64,000 nt of DNA from Lineus longissimus (GCF_910592395.1 NC_088310.1:16063501-16127500), one strand, 5' to 3'; shown: positions 36,901 to 51,900, counted from the first letter of the stretch. Numbers and translations: made by a program. The notes: generated by a model not told the origin, from the letters alone.

Positions 36901-39900
36901 CTGTGTCCCTAACTGGGAGTTAAACAAAAAGACAAGGTGCCTTGGAAAACATTTCATCATTTGAATCCGATCTCGTGTTCCATAGGCTTCTTATGGTTTT
37001 GGTATCCCGAGGTGTTGCTATCGAATATTTCAGTGGATCATCATGTGATAGGCATTATTCAGATAAAAGACGGAATCTGAATTGCAAAAATAACAAAATG
37101 TTTCTGTTAAACAAAAATGCATGAGTTACGTACCAGCTTTGCATTCATTGGCATAACTTACTGAACTGTCTTCTTACTCTTGTTCTCCTGTTGCCCAAGG
37201 AAGGGCTCAGGATGTTTGTTAAATTCAGACTTATCGGCTGGGTATATCTTATGCCATTCTGATTGATGATTTTGCCCTTGGCCTGTCTGAAAAATATAGT
37301 ATGCTGAATATTGCTAACAAAAGACTTGATTTGCAATGAGACGTGTTTTTTCCTCTAAATGTTCTGAATGATTATTAAATCAAAGTAGTCATGGGCATAA
37401 TATCTGTTTGAGATTTATGAACAGCACATGAGTAAGTGCATGAGATGAAATAGGGCAAACTCGCAGAACCGAAATAAAAAAAATTCAGAAACTGGAATTG
37501 ATCGATTGTCACCATCTTGGATGTCGGCATCCTGAGATTCAGGGTTTTGATAATCCTACGTCATCCACTGCCTCACAGGTTCAGACTGTCAGTCTTATTC
37601 AGGCCTAATAAGTCCCACTTTCTCTCATAAAAAGTTTTATTTTATCGGTAAATTACAAAATATGATCTTGATGGATAAAATTACTGACACTTTCTGGTGA
37701 ATTTTATTAGGTGATTTTATGGAGAACTATCAATGTGGCGTAGGGCAGCAATCATATTTGCGGGCTTAGTGGTGATGCGTTAACCTCTTTGCAAAACAAA
37801 AAATTATTTTCTTTTCTATATCCGCGGTACTACTTTTCAAGATGGTGGCAACCTACTAGTTCTAGAGGCGTTGTAAGGAACAAAATCAGCACCTCTAGTG
37901 TCAAGATTGGAAATAGGGTAACATTCTCTCTTCCTGTGCAAGGAACTGAAAGTGCTGAACTGGTTGGCAGAAGGTTTTATTAAGATTTTTGCTGAACAGA
38001 TTGTATTGTAGACTAATACATGGGTTGTGAGAAGTTATGCAACATTTTATCATTATATTAGGTACATGCACCAATATTGGATCTAGGGAAAACTCCTTGA
38101 ATCTTCTTAATAGTCATATTGACTGGGAAATAAATATAAACTACCAAAACCTTGTTGAAGCAAATTTGTCACGAGAACACCCTGGCAATATTGTTAAAGT
38201 AATTTGCAAAGTAATGTCTTGAATTATTGTTCTATTCATATATATATATATATATATATAGCACTTTCAGAAGTAAATGTCACATCCCTTTTAGCACCTG
38301 TTTGAGAACTGCATGGCCGATTTCATCAAAGTTTTAATTGTCGTTAATCTATAATTTTGGATCTAAAAGGATTTCCTCATTTCCTTAACCATGGTTATAA
38401 AATAATTTTTTTTGTATATTTGTGTCCATGAATATCAATGTGGTGCACTGATTGTGGCATATGTTCCAGTCTGTACCATTTATTTTTTTCCTGTGTTCAG
38501 TGAAATCCTCACCTTAAATATGTTAAATCTCATATTTAAAAATCCATTGAAAAAATTATTGCAAAATGAGCTTCTGACACCTGAGTGGGCAACAGAATTT
38601 GACATACTTTTATATTAGCTACCAGGGGTACCTGAAAATTGCGTTGGGTTCCAAAATTAGATTCAAGGAAAGCAAAACTTTGAATAAATTTGCCTAGTTA
38701 TTTCGCACAGCAGCCTATTTGCTTCTGAAAGTGACTAATATAGTGCATGCATTGATTCATTTGTGTTCAGAACACTTTATCTTGTTAGATACTACATTTT
38801 ACTTTTGATATAAGCAAAGTTCGTTCAATGACTGGTTATGGTATATTAATCTACAATTCCTCTAACTAGGGGGAAAAGTCATACTAAGGGCACTGTAGTT
38901 TGTTTTTTTTGTCCTGATAATTGTAGTTAGTTCTTTATAAAAGCCTGATAGAGTAGAATATGGTGTGTATCCAACATGTCTAAAACAGCTGGTGGGAAAG
39001 AACAGCTACAATGTGGTTGAGAGCAACACTATGAGTATTGCCATTTAAGTATTGTTGAATGACCAAAGTATTAATAAATGTGACAAGGCGTTCCTCTGCT
39101 AAAAACAGAACCTCGTAGGCAGTTCAAGAAAATGGCCTGTGTAAGGATCTGTTTTTGGCAAACTTCAGTAACAAACTCCAGCAAAATAAATTCCAGCCGG
39201 TGATCATATGTCCACACTCTTAGAAATAAAGGATTTTGAGCTTTTAAAAACTTTTAAAGGAATTTCAGTCAGCACAAATACACATCTCGTAGAGGTTTTT
39301 CTGGATGATGATTATTGGGATTCGGAAAAACCACTGAAGAAATTTTCTCTACTGTGTGCTTATTGGTGTTGGCTAAAAACCCTTTAAGGCTTTTAAAAAC
39401 CTCAAAATCCCTTATTACTAAGAATGCGGTATCAACTGCTATTCTTGAATGTTGTCTTCATAACGACTTTTGAAAGAACCACATTGTTTGTATCTGCCAG
39501 TGTTTGGTGCCGTCATGCCCAGCTGGTGAGAAACCAATTGCAATGGTAGAAATGTACTTAGGTTTGTATCTGCCATTGTTTGGTACCCTCATGCTCAACT
39601 GGTGAAAACCAATTGCAATGGTAGAAAAGTACCTAGGTTTGTATCTGCCAGTGTTTGGTACTGTCTTGCTCAACTGGTGAGAAACCAATTGCAATGGTAG
39701 AAATGTACTTAGGTTTGTATCTGCCAGTGTTTGGTGCCATCATGCTCAACTGGTGAAAACCAATTGTAATGGTAGAAATGTATTTTGGGTTGCATCTGCC
39801 AGGGTTTGGTACTATCATTCTCAACTGGTGGGAAACCAACACCAATAGTGATAGATGTGCTTTGGGTTGCATCTGCCAGTGTTTGGTGCCATCATGCTCA

Positions 39901-42900
39901 ACTGGTGGGAAACCAACACCAATAGTGATAGATGTGCTTTGGGTTGCATCTGCCAGTGTTTGGTGCCATCATGCTCAACTGGTGGGAAACCAACACCAAT
40001 AGTGATAGATGTTCTTTGGGTTGCATCTGCCAGTGTTTGGTGCCATCATGCTCAACTGGTGGGAAACCAACACCAATAGTGATAGATGTGCTTTGGGTTG
40101 CATCTGCCAGTGTTTGGTACCATCATGCTCAACTGGTGGGAACCAACACCAATAGTGATAGGTGTGCTTTGGGTTGCATCTGCCAGTGTTTGGTACCATC
40201 TTGCTCAACTGGTGGGAACCAACACCAATAGTGATAGATGTGCTTTGGGTTGCATCTGCCAGTGTTTGGTACCATCATGCTCAACTGGTGGGAACCAACA
40301 CCAATAGTGATAGATGTGCTTTGGGTTGCATCTGCCAGTGTTTGGTACCATCATGCTCAACTGGTGGGAAACCAACACCAATAGTGATAGATGTGCTTTG
40401 GGTTGCATCTGCCAGTGTTTGGTACCATCATGCTCAACTGGTGGGAAACCAACACCAATAGTGATAGATGTGCTTTGGGTTGCATCTGCCAGTGTTTGGT
40501 ACCATCATGCTCAACTGGTGGGAAACCAACACCAATAGTGATAGATGTGCTTTGGGTTGCATCTGCCAGTGTTTGGTACCATCATGCTCAACTGGTGGGA
40601 AACCAACACCAATAGATTTACTTTGGGTTGCACCTGCCAGTGTTTGGTACCTTTATGCTCAACTGGTGGGAAACCAACAGAGAGGAAGTAAAAAAATTGA
40701 CTTTGGTCATCATCCATTAGTGCTTGGTATCTCCATGCCAAAGTGGTGAGAAACTATAAAACAGATATAGTAAAAGATGTACGTACTCTGGTTGGTTCTA
40801 TTCTAACCAAGAGTAATAGTAAAAGTTCCTTGGTAATTTGATACTTAGGGAATCAATGCGTATAGTAACTATGGTTCATGAACTTAGAAGGTTGGTATGA
40901 TACATGATTACTAGGCTTAGGTCTGGCTTTAGACATGATTATTCTGTTGAGTAAGAATTGCCTTTTGGCTGGTATTATTCCAACTGATTCTGTAAACAAT
41001 CTGCTTTTCCTGAGGAACTCGACCATGAATCTAAGATGAACCAAGAATAAAGTTTAGATATCAGCTGATGAGTTTTGGTAAGACATTGAGTCATTGCTTC
41101 ATATTCAAACATTGCTTGTCTGATAAAGCTTTTTAACTGGAAATATGATATTGCCGGTATTTTTGAACTGAAAAATACAGTTTTTTCTCATGTATAGTGG
41201 TTATTCTGGGTTTTTTTTGCTTTACCATTCTTGTTTGGTATTTCGTAGAGTGAGTTATTCTGTTGTTTGTTCCACATTTCTGTCGGTTAGGTGATATTGT
41301 GTCTGATGCAATGGCGGCAGTCTTTTTATGAAACCAAAATTATTCTTTCTTAGGGAACATCAGATAAATTACATCATAGTTTGTCTGCATACCAACATGT
41401 TTTATCCACCATGTAATGCATTTTGAAACTTAGGCATACTTTTTGTGCATTTTTGCTTCAGATTCTCTTCAGATTTTTTTGTGAGTAGAATTTTGTTGCA
41501 TTAATACCAAGAATTGTGCTGTTTTTTGTTTCCTTCATGGTGTTTATGTATGTTACACAAACATAAGGTGAGAATTTTTAAATGTTCATGGTTGAAAAAT
41601 ATAGGATGCCTGGAGTATAGAGATCTTTGTTGTTGTAAAACTTGGGCTGATTAGGTGATATGTTCTCTGAATTGCTTGTAGTTCCTGTAAAATCATCTAG
41701 AAAACAAGACTTTGCCTGCAGACTTTCTTTTGGAAGCTTTGCGGATTGTCACCTATATCTCGATTGTATCCTATTGGCAGCAGTTGTTGGTTTCTCCATG
41801 TCCATAAGCTTGTTGCTGCCAGTAATGTCTTTCTCCTTCTCCAAGGCAGTGGCTTAGCACTAGCTTGCCAGTGCAGCGCTCACTTTACCATCATCCAGAT
41901 GTACCGTTCTGCATACAAGGAACTGGTAACCATGGAGATGGGAGCGTTATTAGACATTCACTATTCCTACCCTGAATAGAAATCACCAAGGGATGGAGTA
42001 TTTATATGGCATCACCCAGCACTATATTGGAACGGTGGAATATTCGATCAAACCTCTTGTTGCATCTTCGGCAGGTTTTGATGCTAATTTGATAGATTGT
42101 CCTTTATCATGTTATGTGTGCATGAAATAGATTGCTTGGGGAGGGGATGATAAGCCACACTTGGCCCTGAGTATGACATTTATCTTAATGGATCAGGATT
42201 CACTTGAATAACATGACCATTTATGATATGTGCTGAGGCGGCTGACTACTGTGTGTGGTGGGGGTTTTGTTGCTCCTATCAATATGATGACAGCCTTACA
42301 ATAAGATTTCTGCTTCACGAAATTCTTCAGTTGTTCAATGTTTAGGATTGACTTGGTGCGAAACCTAAGCACAATCTTAGCTCTTTCCCAGGTAGTCATG
42401 CAGAGAGCACTTACCACAGTTGGCTGTCAAAAAAATTGAGCAGTACAATCTGTCAGGCCTACAGGCTCCCAAGTGCAAACCATAAGCTATTGTATTTCTT
42501 TAATGTGCGTAATTGTGTGGTAATTGCATGGACCCGAAAGTCTTCATCTGTCCACAATTTGAAGTGGAGGGGTGTTCACCCCGCAGAGGTTCTTGTTATT
42601 TGAAATGGCTTAGAAAAAATCAGGACTGAACAGACATGTCCGTAATGTGTAGTGTCCGCAGTGCAGAGGTATCAGCAACAGGTTCCACTGTACTTTTAAT
42701 TATTTTGATTTAGGTAAGGTCTTATATTTGATTGGCCAGTGCCACAGTCAACAGTCATGACAGTAATTACTTCAATAAATTAAGTCTTTTTGGTGACCAT
42801 TTGTAATATGGATATTAATAATCGGTGTTTAAATGGTAACATTGAATGTACTGACCTGATTTAAGGTTGAGTTGCATGCACTGATATATCTGCTAACGTT

Positions 42901-45900
42901 TCCTGTGATGTCTTAGAATCTCGCCGCCAGTTGTTACTTGATCACCTGCTTATGCATTATTTGTTGATTACGTACGCCAATGTGCAGCTGCAACTCATAG
43001 CATTTCATCAAGTGCACAAGTTATGTACCACCCAAACAACATCAAGTCTCTCAGTGATGATAGTTTATTGATACTAAGGTATTGCCCACAACCATGGTTT
43101 TATCTCTCAGGCATGCCATACTTCATCAACATAATTCATGGTTTTTTCACAGCTCGTGGTCCATACTAGCCACCGATCAAATACTTAGAGGTACTGTAGA
43201 AGGTTTTTCTTAGCCCAAAGGATTGGATATCGCTGCAAACTACATTTTGTGTTTCATGCTGCTGCACAATCATGCTGCCAGTTGGTTGTGAGGTTCATAG
43301 CCTTTAGTTCAACTTATTGAAAGCAGTCAGACACCCGTTGACATTTTACAGCCTTTAGTTCACTGTCTCCGTTTGACATCTGTCAAACTCAGTCATTATT
43401 CAGACATTGACAGCCTTTGGTTCAGTTCCTTGCGTCAGTTAGGCATGTTTTGACTCAGTCACTGTTCTGACAAAAACAGCCCTTGGTTCAGTTCCTTGAC
43501 AGTCGTTGCTGCTGCACCATTATGCTGCCAGTTGGTTTTGAAGGATGCACCTTCATATGCTGCTCTTAGAAGATGGTTCATATTCTGATTCTTGTAATCA
43601 CGACAGCTCTCTTGATGAAAGTCAGAGTGGGCTGTCAAGTGTGGTGCAGGGGTAAGGCTGATCTCTGCAAATTACATCACAGTCTGACACCTCGAAGGTG
43701 GCAGGTTTGATCACTAGGTAGAACAATTCCTCAGGTGATGGAGGGCGACTCTCTTTCTGACAGCATGGGTGAGTGAACATCACATTTTGAATGGCTTTCC
43801 CCAGAACAAGTTTGAATATCCTTCCTCTAGGGGACCTTGCAGTGGTTTCCTTAAATCTAGTAGAATACCTCAACTAATGGCTGTTACTGTTGTATTTTAC
43901 TGTTCAATGGTTTTACAATTCAGTCAGGGGGTTAGAAGCCAGAGCAGTCCAATTATCTGTATTGCAGAACCAAGTAATTGTGCACATTCCAGGGAATTCC
44001 AAGGCAATTGATTGACTCTGCCAGCCTTAACGAGACAATTTCAAATTTAGAACATAAGAATTTTTTTTCTAAATAAAGCTTAGACTTCAGGCATTTCGTT
44101 TGCTTTGAAGCCTGACAGGTTTGGTCTCCTGCATGGCAGAGCAGTGTAATGCATGAAATTGAGCCTAGTGTTTGATTCTAAATCTTTCTTCCTGTTTCCT
44201 GTGTCAACATTTAAGCAGTCTATAGCTTTGAAATGCCACTATTTTAAAGGTGAAAGGTGTTTTTTGTGTCTTCTCCCATATCTTCTACAGACAGTAATCT
44301 CCAGAAAGTTTAACAATTCATATTTTCCAACTAATGAGTTCATTTGTAGTGGAATAGTCATACTGACCCACGAAGTGTTTGACTTGGGGGAAAATTAGTG
44401 ATAAAAGCCACAGGCAACCTGGATGCGGAATAGTTCCCCCTGCCGCTAACAGTAGAGTCGTACTCTTAAAATGCTTTGTACTTTCTGGTCTTCTTGATGA
44501 CCAGGAGTGCCACTCCTTTCCTTATGGATTGGCAGACAAGATTAATGGCAAGAGAGCCCATCCCTACGCTGTGGCACACGCGCCACATCGGCAATAGTCT
44601 GATGTTCATTACTAGTGAGATGACATTGCAGTCACTATTAAACAAACGATTATGTGCTGTCACAGGAGAAGCTCTCGGGTTGCTGCACTGCCGCTTGTGG
44701 TATGACTTGTGGCTTCCATGCAGGAGCAAAAATATACCAATGTCATTCTTGACTGCACGACAACATACCCACTTTGAACTGTTCAAAGACAGAGTTTAGT
44801 CTTGTGAGAACTTTTATCAAGATGTGTCGCAGTGACGAACAGAAGGAGGAGCTTCGCAGCCTAGTGCTAGTAGTGGTTGACTCTGCTGGCTAACACGCAA
44901 TAGGGCCCAGGTTTGATCCCGTGGAGAACCCAGCATTGTATTTCTGGGTGAACCAGCGTGTCTTTCAAGGAACAAAAATTCCTGGCTCTTCACAACACGT
45001 ACAACGTATGAAATAATTGAGGGTCTGTCGGATGAGATTAAAAGCTGTGGTCCGTTGTACCTGAGTGTATATGCCAGGACTAGTAAAAGATCCCACATTG
45101 GTGGACAGTAGCCTATAATGGACTCCATACCTCCGGCCAAAATTCAGTAGGCTTATGACACCGTTAATGATACATGTATGTATGAAGTAACAACACTGAT
45201 CTCAGTAATTGTAACCCTAGCATAGAGTGTCGTCTTTACATAGTGCTTGTCAATTTTAGTATTTCATTCACAGAATCAGCTGTTCTCAAACAGGCAATGT
45301 ACAAGTAATACATGTACACATTTGGGTATGTACCTTCCTGTTGCTCTCTTTGGAATTGTCATGCAACTTGGAGATGTTCACTGTTGATATGAAATTATAT
45401 GGTTTTGCTGAGTGAACATGACTCAATGGCTACTGCAAATCTAGTGTATGATCAATGCAACGGCAGTGTTGTACATGTATTAAACTGAACAACCAAACAT
45501 GTAGTGAAAAAACTGCCCCAAACTCAAATGTCTTGGTTGAGTTTTTGCTAGCCCTTGAAGCGGCTCTCATGCTATCTGCGCCTCATACTCCATAGGCAGT
45601 GTTCATCATAACCCTTTCCTCTAGAGCCAATCGTATTAGTGGTTCATTCTTATTGATCTTCTTCGTGTTGCTTTGATTAGTAAGCATTCTTGTATAGATT
45701 GTTTCTCCGTTCTGTGAGTTGTGCAAGTGGCGTTCCCTGCGATGCTATACGCCAGTGTGTAGAAGTACATGCCAACTGTAAGGGTATGGGATTAGATTAG
45801 GTTTATTGATTTACCATGTGATATGCCAGGCATGACCTTGACCTTTTGTCATCAAGGATATGTAAAATTTATCATTCAGGGTATGAAGTGCAATTAGTTT

Positions 45901-48900
45901 TGGTCGTGCATGAGCATAATTTATCGTCACCAGTTTGGTTTTGAAGGGGGTGTAATGAGATCGGAGTTTGGATAAGGGTCTCAGGTAAGGGGTTGTGAAG
46001 TTGATTGAGGGATGTGCTGGAGAATACCAGTATCGCAGAGATTGGCCAGTATTTTGATAATGATATGTCTCTGTCAATGTAAAGTTGTTGAAGAATGCTG
46101 TAATGTACCAACAATAAACTTTGACCAAAGATCTTTGATAACCAGCTAGGTGGGTGCCAAATACCCTTAGTATGAATGATAAAGTGGGTACAAACTAACT
46201 TGCTATTGCTGGCGCTTTTTGGTCGGTGTTTTTTGTTTTTGAAATTCAGAACATATCTTTTGGAAAACTGTTAAACTGAATATTAGCTAAAATATGCCCG
46301 CATGGACAAAAATGTTGAATTTTTTGTGCGGGGGTATGCTTTCCTCTTCAAGGCTCTTGGTTTATCAAAAGTACTGCCTCTCATCTTCATGAACTATTCA
46401 TGCAGGTTGCATCGATCTCATGTTGGTCAACTTGTATAATCCTTGTTAGTAATGTCAATTGTCAGCACTGGAAAAAAAACCTCCAAGGGAGATAATAATC
46501 TCTTCATTATTATTCCTACTGCAGAAACAGGGTTAAGATTATTATCATATTATTGATCTTTTCTGCCTTTTTCCGTTGATCATATGACTGTCAGATCTTG
46601 TCTTGAATAGCCCGAGTTTAATATAACCTGACCTGTGGCTAAAGCTTAGTCTGCGGACAAAGAGCCAAGGAAAACAATACTTGGGATTTGTAAATGGCCC
46701 TCTTCATGCAGCCGTACATGTATACTAATGTGCCTTTGAAGCTTGACCTGCAATGCAAAAAAGCATAAATGTATCCCTGATAGAGTGAAAGCAGTGAAAA
46801 AGAAGAAAGACAGCCATATTTTTTAAGTATGTATTCCCTACTTCTAGAAACCTTATCTGTGACTGTGAGGGACATCTAGACAAAAGGCATATTTGGTAAA
46901 ATATCAGCACATCCATCATGTCCATTGCTCGCCAGTGGCAAGAGACTGCATATTATCATTCCAGTATGCAATTTCATTGGATTTATAGCCGCACTTACAC
47001 CACCTGAAAATAGACCACCAATCTTGGTTCGGGAACCAATGCCGCACCATCGAAAATCCACCAAGCGCTTACACCAGCGCTGCAGCTAGTTATAAAATCC
47101 GGCTACAGATGGCGCGCAAACAATAAATTGCATGCGCAGAAAGCGCCATTTCGAAAGCGACGCCTGGAGCTGAACCATCTAACTAGCTAATTGCCGATCC
47201 ATTTGCGCGTACACCACGACAAAGCCGAGCTTTTAACAAGCCGGGCGAATTTGGACCATCAAGCTTGGTGGGACAAATTCGCTCGGCAATTTGTATCGGC
47301 AATGGATTGCCAAACCAATTTGTCGCGGCAATGTGGTGGTGTACGTGCAATTGGTCCACCAATATTTCGTGGTGTAAGCGCAGCTTATGTGTTTAGTAAA
47401 AAGTAAAGGGTGCAAAATTACTGCTCTTAAAAATGAAATTGTGTTTTAACTTGGGAAATCAAATTATATAATCACTCCTAATCTGACATAATCTTGCCAA
47501 TCAATAGAACAGGTCTTTAATTTTTACTGAATCAGGCAAAATGTGCTTTAATTATGAATTAGTTTTAAACACTGAAACTACATGATTTACAGAATCTTCA
47601 AATCTGTTCTTTGAGAAGATACCTTTCTTTACCTTCTGTTCAATATTTCTCATGTTTCAGTGTTACAAAAATAGATGCAGAGTAAAAAAATCACTAAGTA
47701 TGTTTCCTTTCAAAGGTTCACCTGAGGCAAATAAAACCAGTTGCTTTCGATATAGTAGATTATTCCTACCACTTTTAGTGGCCAATATTTGTTGTAAGTT
47801 TGGTATTAATATTGAAGCCATGTGATTGAATTAGTTAAAATTCATCAGTTTTCAAGAGATTCAAACTCTGGTGAGTAATAGTCGTGAGAACCAAATTTAA
47901 ATATGTGTAGTGTTAAAAAGATTCATCGTTGGCTGTACTGGAAGCTTTCAGAGGAGATTGTTTCATGGATTGTCTGGCCTGATTGGTAGGTATTGTTTAC
48001 CTGCTAGCCTTCACTCTCTACAGGAGGGAGACTCCTTGGGACGAAAGTACTGGTTATTGCTTTGGTCTAAGTAACTCAAACATGGTTCAAGGAACTTCAA
48101 AAATATTGCTGTACGTGCCACTGGTTGTTGTTTTTCTATGTGAAATTGGAACGGATAGAATTTGTTCATTCGTTAACAACTGTGAAGTGTTATCATGCTG
48201 ATTGGAACCCCTTTTTTGAGAAGTTAAGGGCTTGTTCTCCTCAGTCATATGCGAGATCAAAAAAGTGCTGATATTTCCAAAACAACTGGCTATTTTTGGC
48301 TCATCGCAGGGGAGTCTATACAATACCGCACTGTCCGTCGTTGTCCGTATCCTGTTTCAAAAACAGTGGCACGTTTCTTAACCGATAGGACTATGAACAT
48401 GAAACTTTGAATACAGGACCCCCCCCCCCAGGTCAAGTGACCTCTGAAACTGAATTTCGGTCCGATCTGATTCTTGACTTGACCACCAGGGGGCAAAAAG
48501 TGGACACCTAAAATGTGTGATATCTCTCTGATAAGTGACTTGTTTCCGATAAAATTTTTATGGTAGGTTTTCCTAGCCAGGATACATCACATAGCGTACG
48601 GGTTTTTGATTTGACGTAATTTCCAAGGTCACAGATGTCAAATGGTGTAAATTGGCTGTTTGAGTGTTACTATAGCACGTTTCTTAACCGCTAAAGCTAC
48701 GAGTATGATCTTGAAATTTGGAACACATGGCTTGCTATGACCTATAACCTCTGACACCGAATTTCAGTCCAATCTTATTCTCGGATTGGCCACCAGGGGG
48801 CCAAAACAAAAAAAGGTAAAGAGTGCACTATCTCGCTTATAGTGACTTGTTTTCGATGATATTTTTATGGTAGGTATTCTGAGAAAGGATACATCACACA

Positions 48901-51900
48901 TTCTAAGGGTTTTTGATTTGACCTAATTTTCAAGGTCACAGGTCAAATGGCGTAAATTGGCCGTTTGAGTGTAACTATGGCACATATATTAACTGCTAAA
49001 GCTATGAACTTGAAATTTGGTTCACATCACTCCCTACGTTATATAATCTCCGACACCCAACTTGGTCACTAGGTGGCCAAAACTAAAAACGGTAAAAAGT
49101 GCAATATCTCGCTTATTAGTGACTTGATTTTCGATAATATTTTTATGGTAGGTACTTCAAGCAATCACATGTCGTATAAGTTTTTGATTTGACCTTCTTT
49201 TCAAGGCACCAGAGGTCAATTGGCATAAATTGGCTGTTTGAGTGTAACTATTGTATGTCTCTTAATCACTTTAACTAGAAACTTGGTACACATGATCCCC
49301 TATGTCAGATAACCTCTGTCGTCGAAATTCGGTTTGATCTGATTCTTGACTTGGCCACCAGGGAGCCAAAACTGAAAAGGTAAAAAGTGCAATATCTTGT
49401 TTATTAGTAACTTGTTTTAAATAATATTTTATGGTAGGTACTCCAAGCAAGGATACAGCATATGTCATACCGATCATGATTTGACCTATATACTATACAT
49501 GTAGCATGTTTCTTAACCAGGATGAATTCCTAACCACCAAATATCTAGACAGTGAGCCAAATGGCCCCTGGCCTTTTCATTAAGAATAGCTTGGACAAAA
49601 GTTTGTATCTGAAACAAAGGAGTTATCTACAAGGTGCATGTTCCAGCCAGACAAATGAGAGTACACAATTTGGTAGGATGACCACATGTGATATCACCTA
49701 GGCGACACACTGATTTCTTTTTGGAATTCATCCAAGTCGCGGAGTAAAGCCTTATTAGACTTACAGAAAAACTAATTAGCAAATATTTCAAAATTGGAGT
49801 CAAATCCTTGCTAGGATTGTCGCAAACATATCATTCGAAAGACTGGTTAAAAGAAATCATTTTTCGTGATTAAAAAACTGAAGATCAAAATGAAAATGAA
49901 AGAAATTTTAGAGAGAATGACATTTTTTCACACCTCCAATTTCATGCTGTCAGATTACTTTTCCTAAATAATGCCTTCTCTTGCTAAAGCGACTGTCTGC
50001 AATGAATAATGATATCCTGAAATGCTCAATTTTGTTTGCAAATTGAGATTACAGCAATCATGACAATGGGGATGAAATTGGCATAGTTGGCCATGACTGC
50101 AAGTGAGTAGGCCACTGATTTAGGCAGTGAGTGGGTTTGATCTGACTGAGGCAGTCTCATCCCAGCAAGGGCACTCTTGAGATGACCTGTACTGATCAAA
50201 GCGGACAATCCTCTTCCTTGGCAAAAGAATGTGTGTTATTGTTTGTGCCATTGTCTGTTTTTTGTGATATTGTCTACAACTAAAAAAAAAAAACAACACA
50301 AGCCTGCTTTTTGAGTGGAAATTTTATACACTGGTAGTCTTGACCGCAGACAAGTTGCATTTTCTTGTGCATTCATTTTCATGTAATATGATGACAGGAA
50401 GCTAAAACGTTACGAGGGCAACATGAACAACGCAAAAATGTTACGCCTGCTGGCCAAAAAAGCCATGACGTCATAGAAAGGTGTTTCCGGTGTTCAGCCA
50501 CCTCTCACAATTCAGAAGATGCCAAAACTGTTTGCTGAAGCACCTTTCAAACACGTGATATGTGTCACTCGATTATGATCGCACATGACCAAAATTGCTT
50601 GTTTGATGTGGTATTGCAGATGCCTGTGACTAAAATCAATGCATTGTGCACTTGGTGAATATTTATCCTCGAAACTGTCTTCTGTGTCTTATCAGTGCAT
50701 TGAAGACTTCCAAACTGTTGAGTTCATCTTTGAATTTGATAATGAACTAGTGTGGTAGACTATCAGACAGCAGTCTTCTAACAGCATTTCTTTCTTGGTG
50801 TGTGATAGATGAGATCATATTCCACCAAGACAATACTTAACCTGCAGTTATCATGTTGGTTCTCGCTTTGCCATCCCTAAGCCAATTCTACCTATGTGTG
50901 CATTCACCTTCACCATGTTCCTTTAGACAGCTAGAAGTGCCTTGGTTGCTGAGCACGTTTTTCTGCCAAAAGTTTCTTGCTGATACAGTGAGGCCTTTTA
51001 ATCCAATGTTACATATCTGATCTCATAACTGTTGATGGACTATACCTCTGTGATCACAAGTGCCATTTGAGTGAGTTCTGAATACAAATGGCCTAAAGCT
51101 GATGGAATAGTCTGTAAGTAATTATTCATTAAGTCAACATCTAAAATCAAGACTCTGTCCACAATTGTGTGGGTATTTTGCCACCTAATTGGTTAATGAG
51201 AAAACATCTATGTCATTGTCAAGCCATCAAGGCTTTGAAAACCACGTGTGATTGGCATGTCAAAGATGGATTCATTGCCAACTGTGTTGACTGGTTATTC
51301 CTGTTATTTGTCTTTCCAAGTTATGGGAGGACTTGATTGTAGTCTGAAGTGACTGGTTTTTGCTGTTATTTGCCTTTCTAAGTCATGGAAGGACTTGGTT
51401 GCAATCTTCACTCAGCCATCTGAGGTGACTGGTCATTTCTGTTATTTGCCTTTTAAGTCATGGAAGGACTTGGTTGCAATCTTCACTCAGCCATCTGAGG
51501 TGACTGGTCATTTCTGTTATTTGCCTTTTAAGTCATGGAAGGACTTGGTTGCAATCTTCACTCAGCCATCTGAGGTGACTGGTCATTTCTGTTATTTGCC
51601 TTTTAAGTCATGGAAGGACTTGGTTGCAATCTTCAGCCATCTGAGTTGACTGGTCATTTCTGTTTTTGGCCTTTCTAAAGTCATGGAAGGATATTTCAGT
51701 TCTTTGCCATTCTAAATCAAATGAAGTCATGGCAGTCAAAAGATGATCAAGTACAATGTAGGTGTCCCATGTATTGCTTTTGATGGTGACCTATGTTAAA
51801 ATGTGCCTGTTATTGCTGTGTGCTTGAGTTGTGTTGATTCCTGGCCTCACGAACGGTTCCTGAGCTACCATGGATCAAGTATTGGTTGATGGTGTATTGT

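Noticed and set aside
37789-38222. Two consecutive ORFs of about 60 codons
   Set aside because: Considered as a possible NOVA cassette exon, but no flanking splice signals of matching phase and no similarity to NOVA.
38236-38262. (TA)n run
   Set aside because: Ordinary microsatellite.
39769-40749. Several overlapping ORFs of 70-99 codons on both strands with repeated peptides
   Set aside because: They are by-products of the 77-bp minisatellite: the period is not a multiple of three, so the same sequence is read in every frame. They lie in a NOVA intron.
44466-44799. Overlapping 106- and 107-codon ORFs on both strands
   Set aside because: Mutual frame shadows in intronic DNA without a recognisable domain.
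51395-51649. An 84-codon ORF with perfect 25-residue repeats
   Set aside because: Created by the 75-bp tandem array, whose period is divisible by three. No start context, domain or splice structure.
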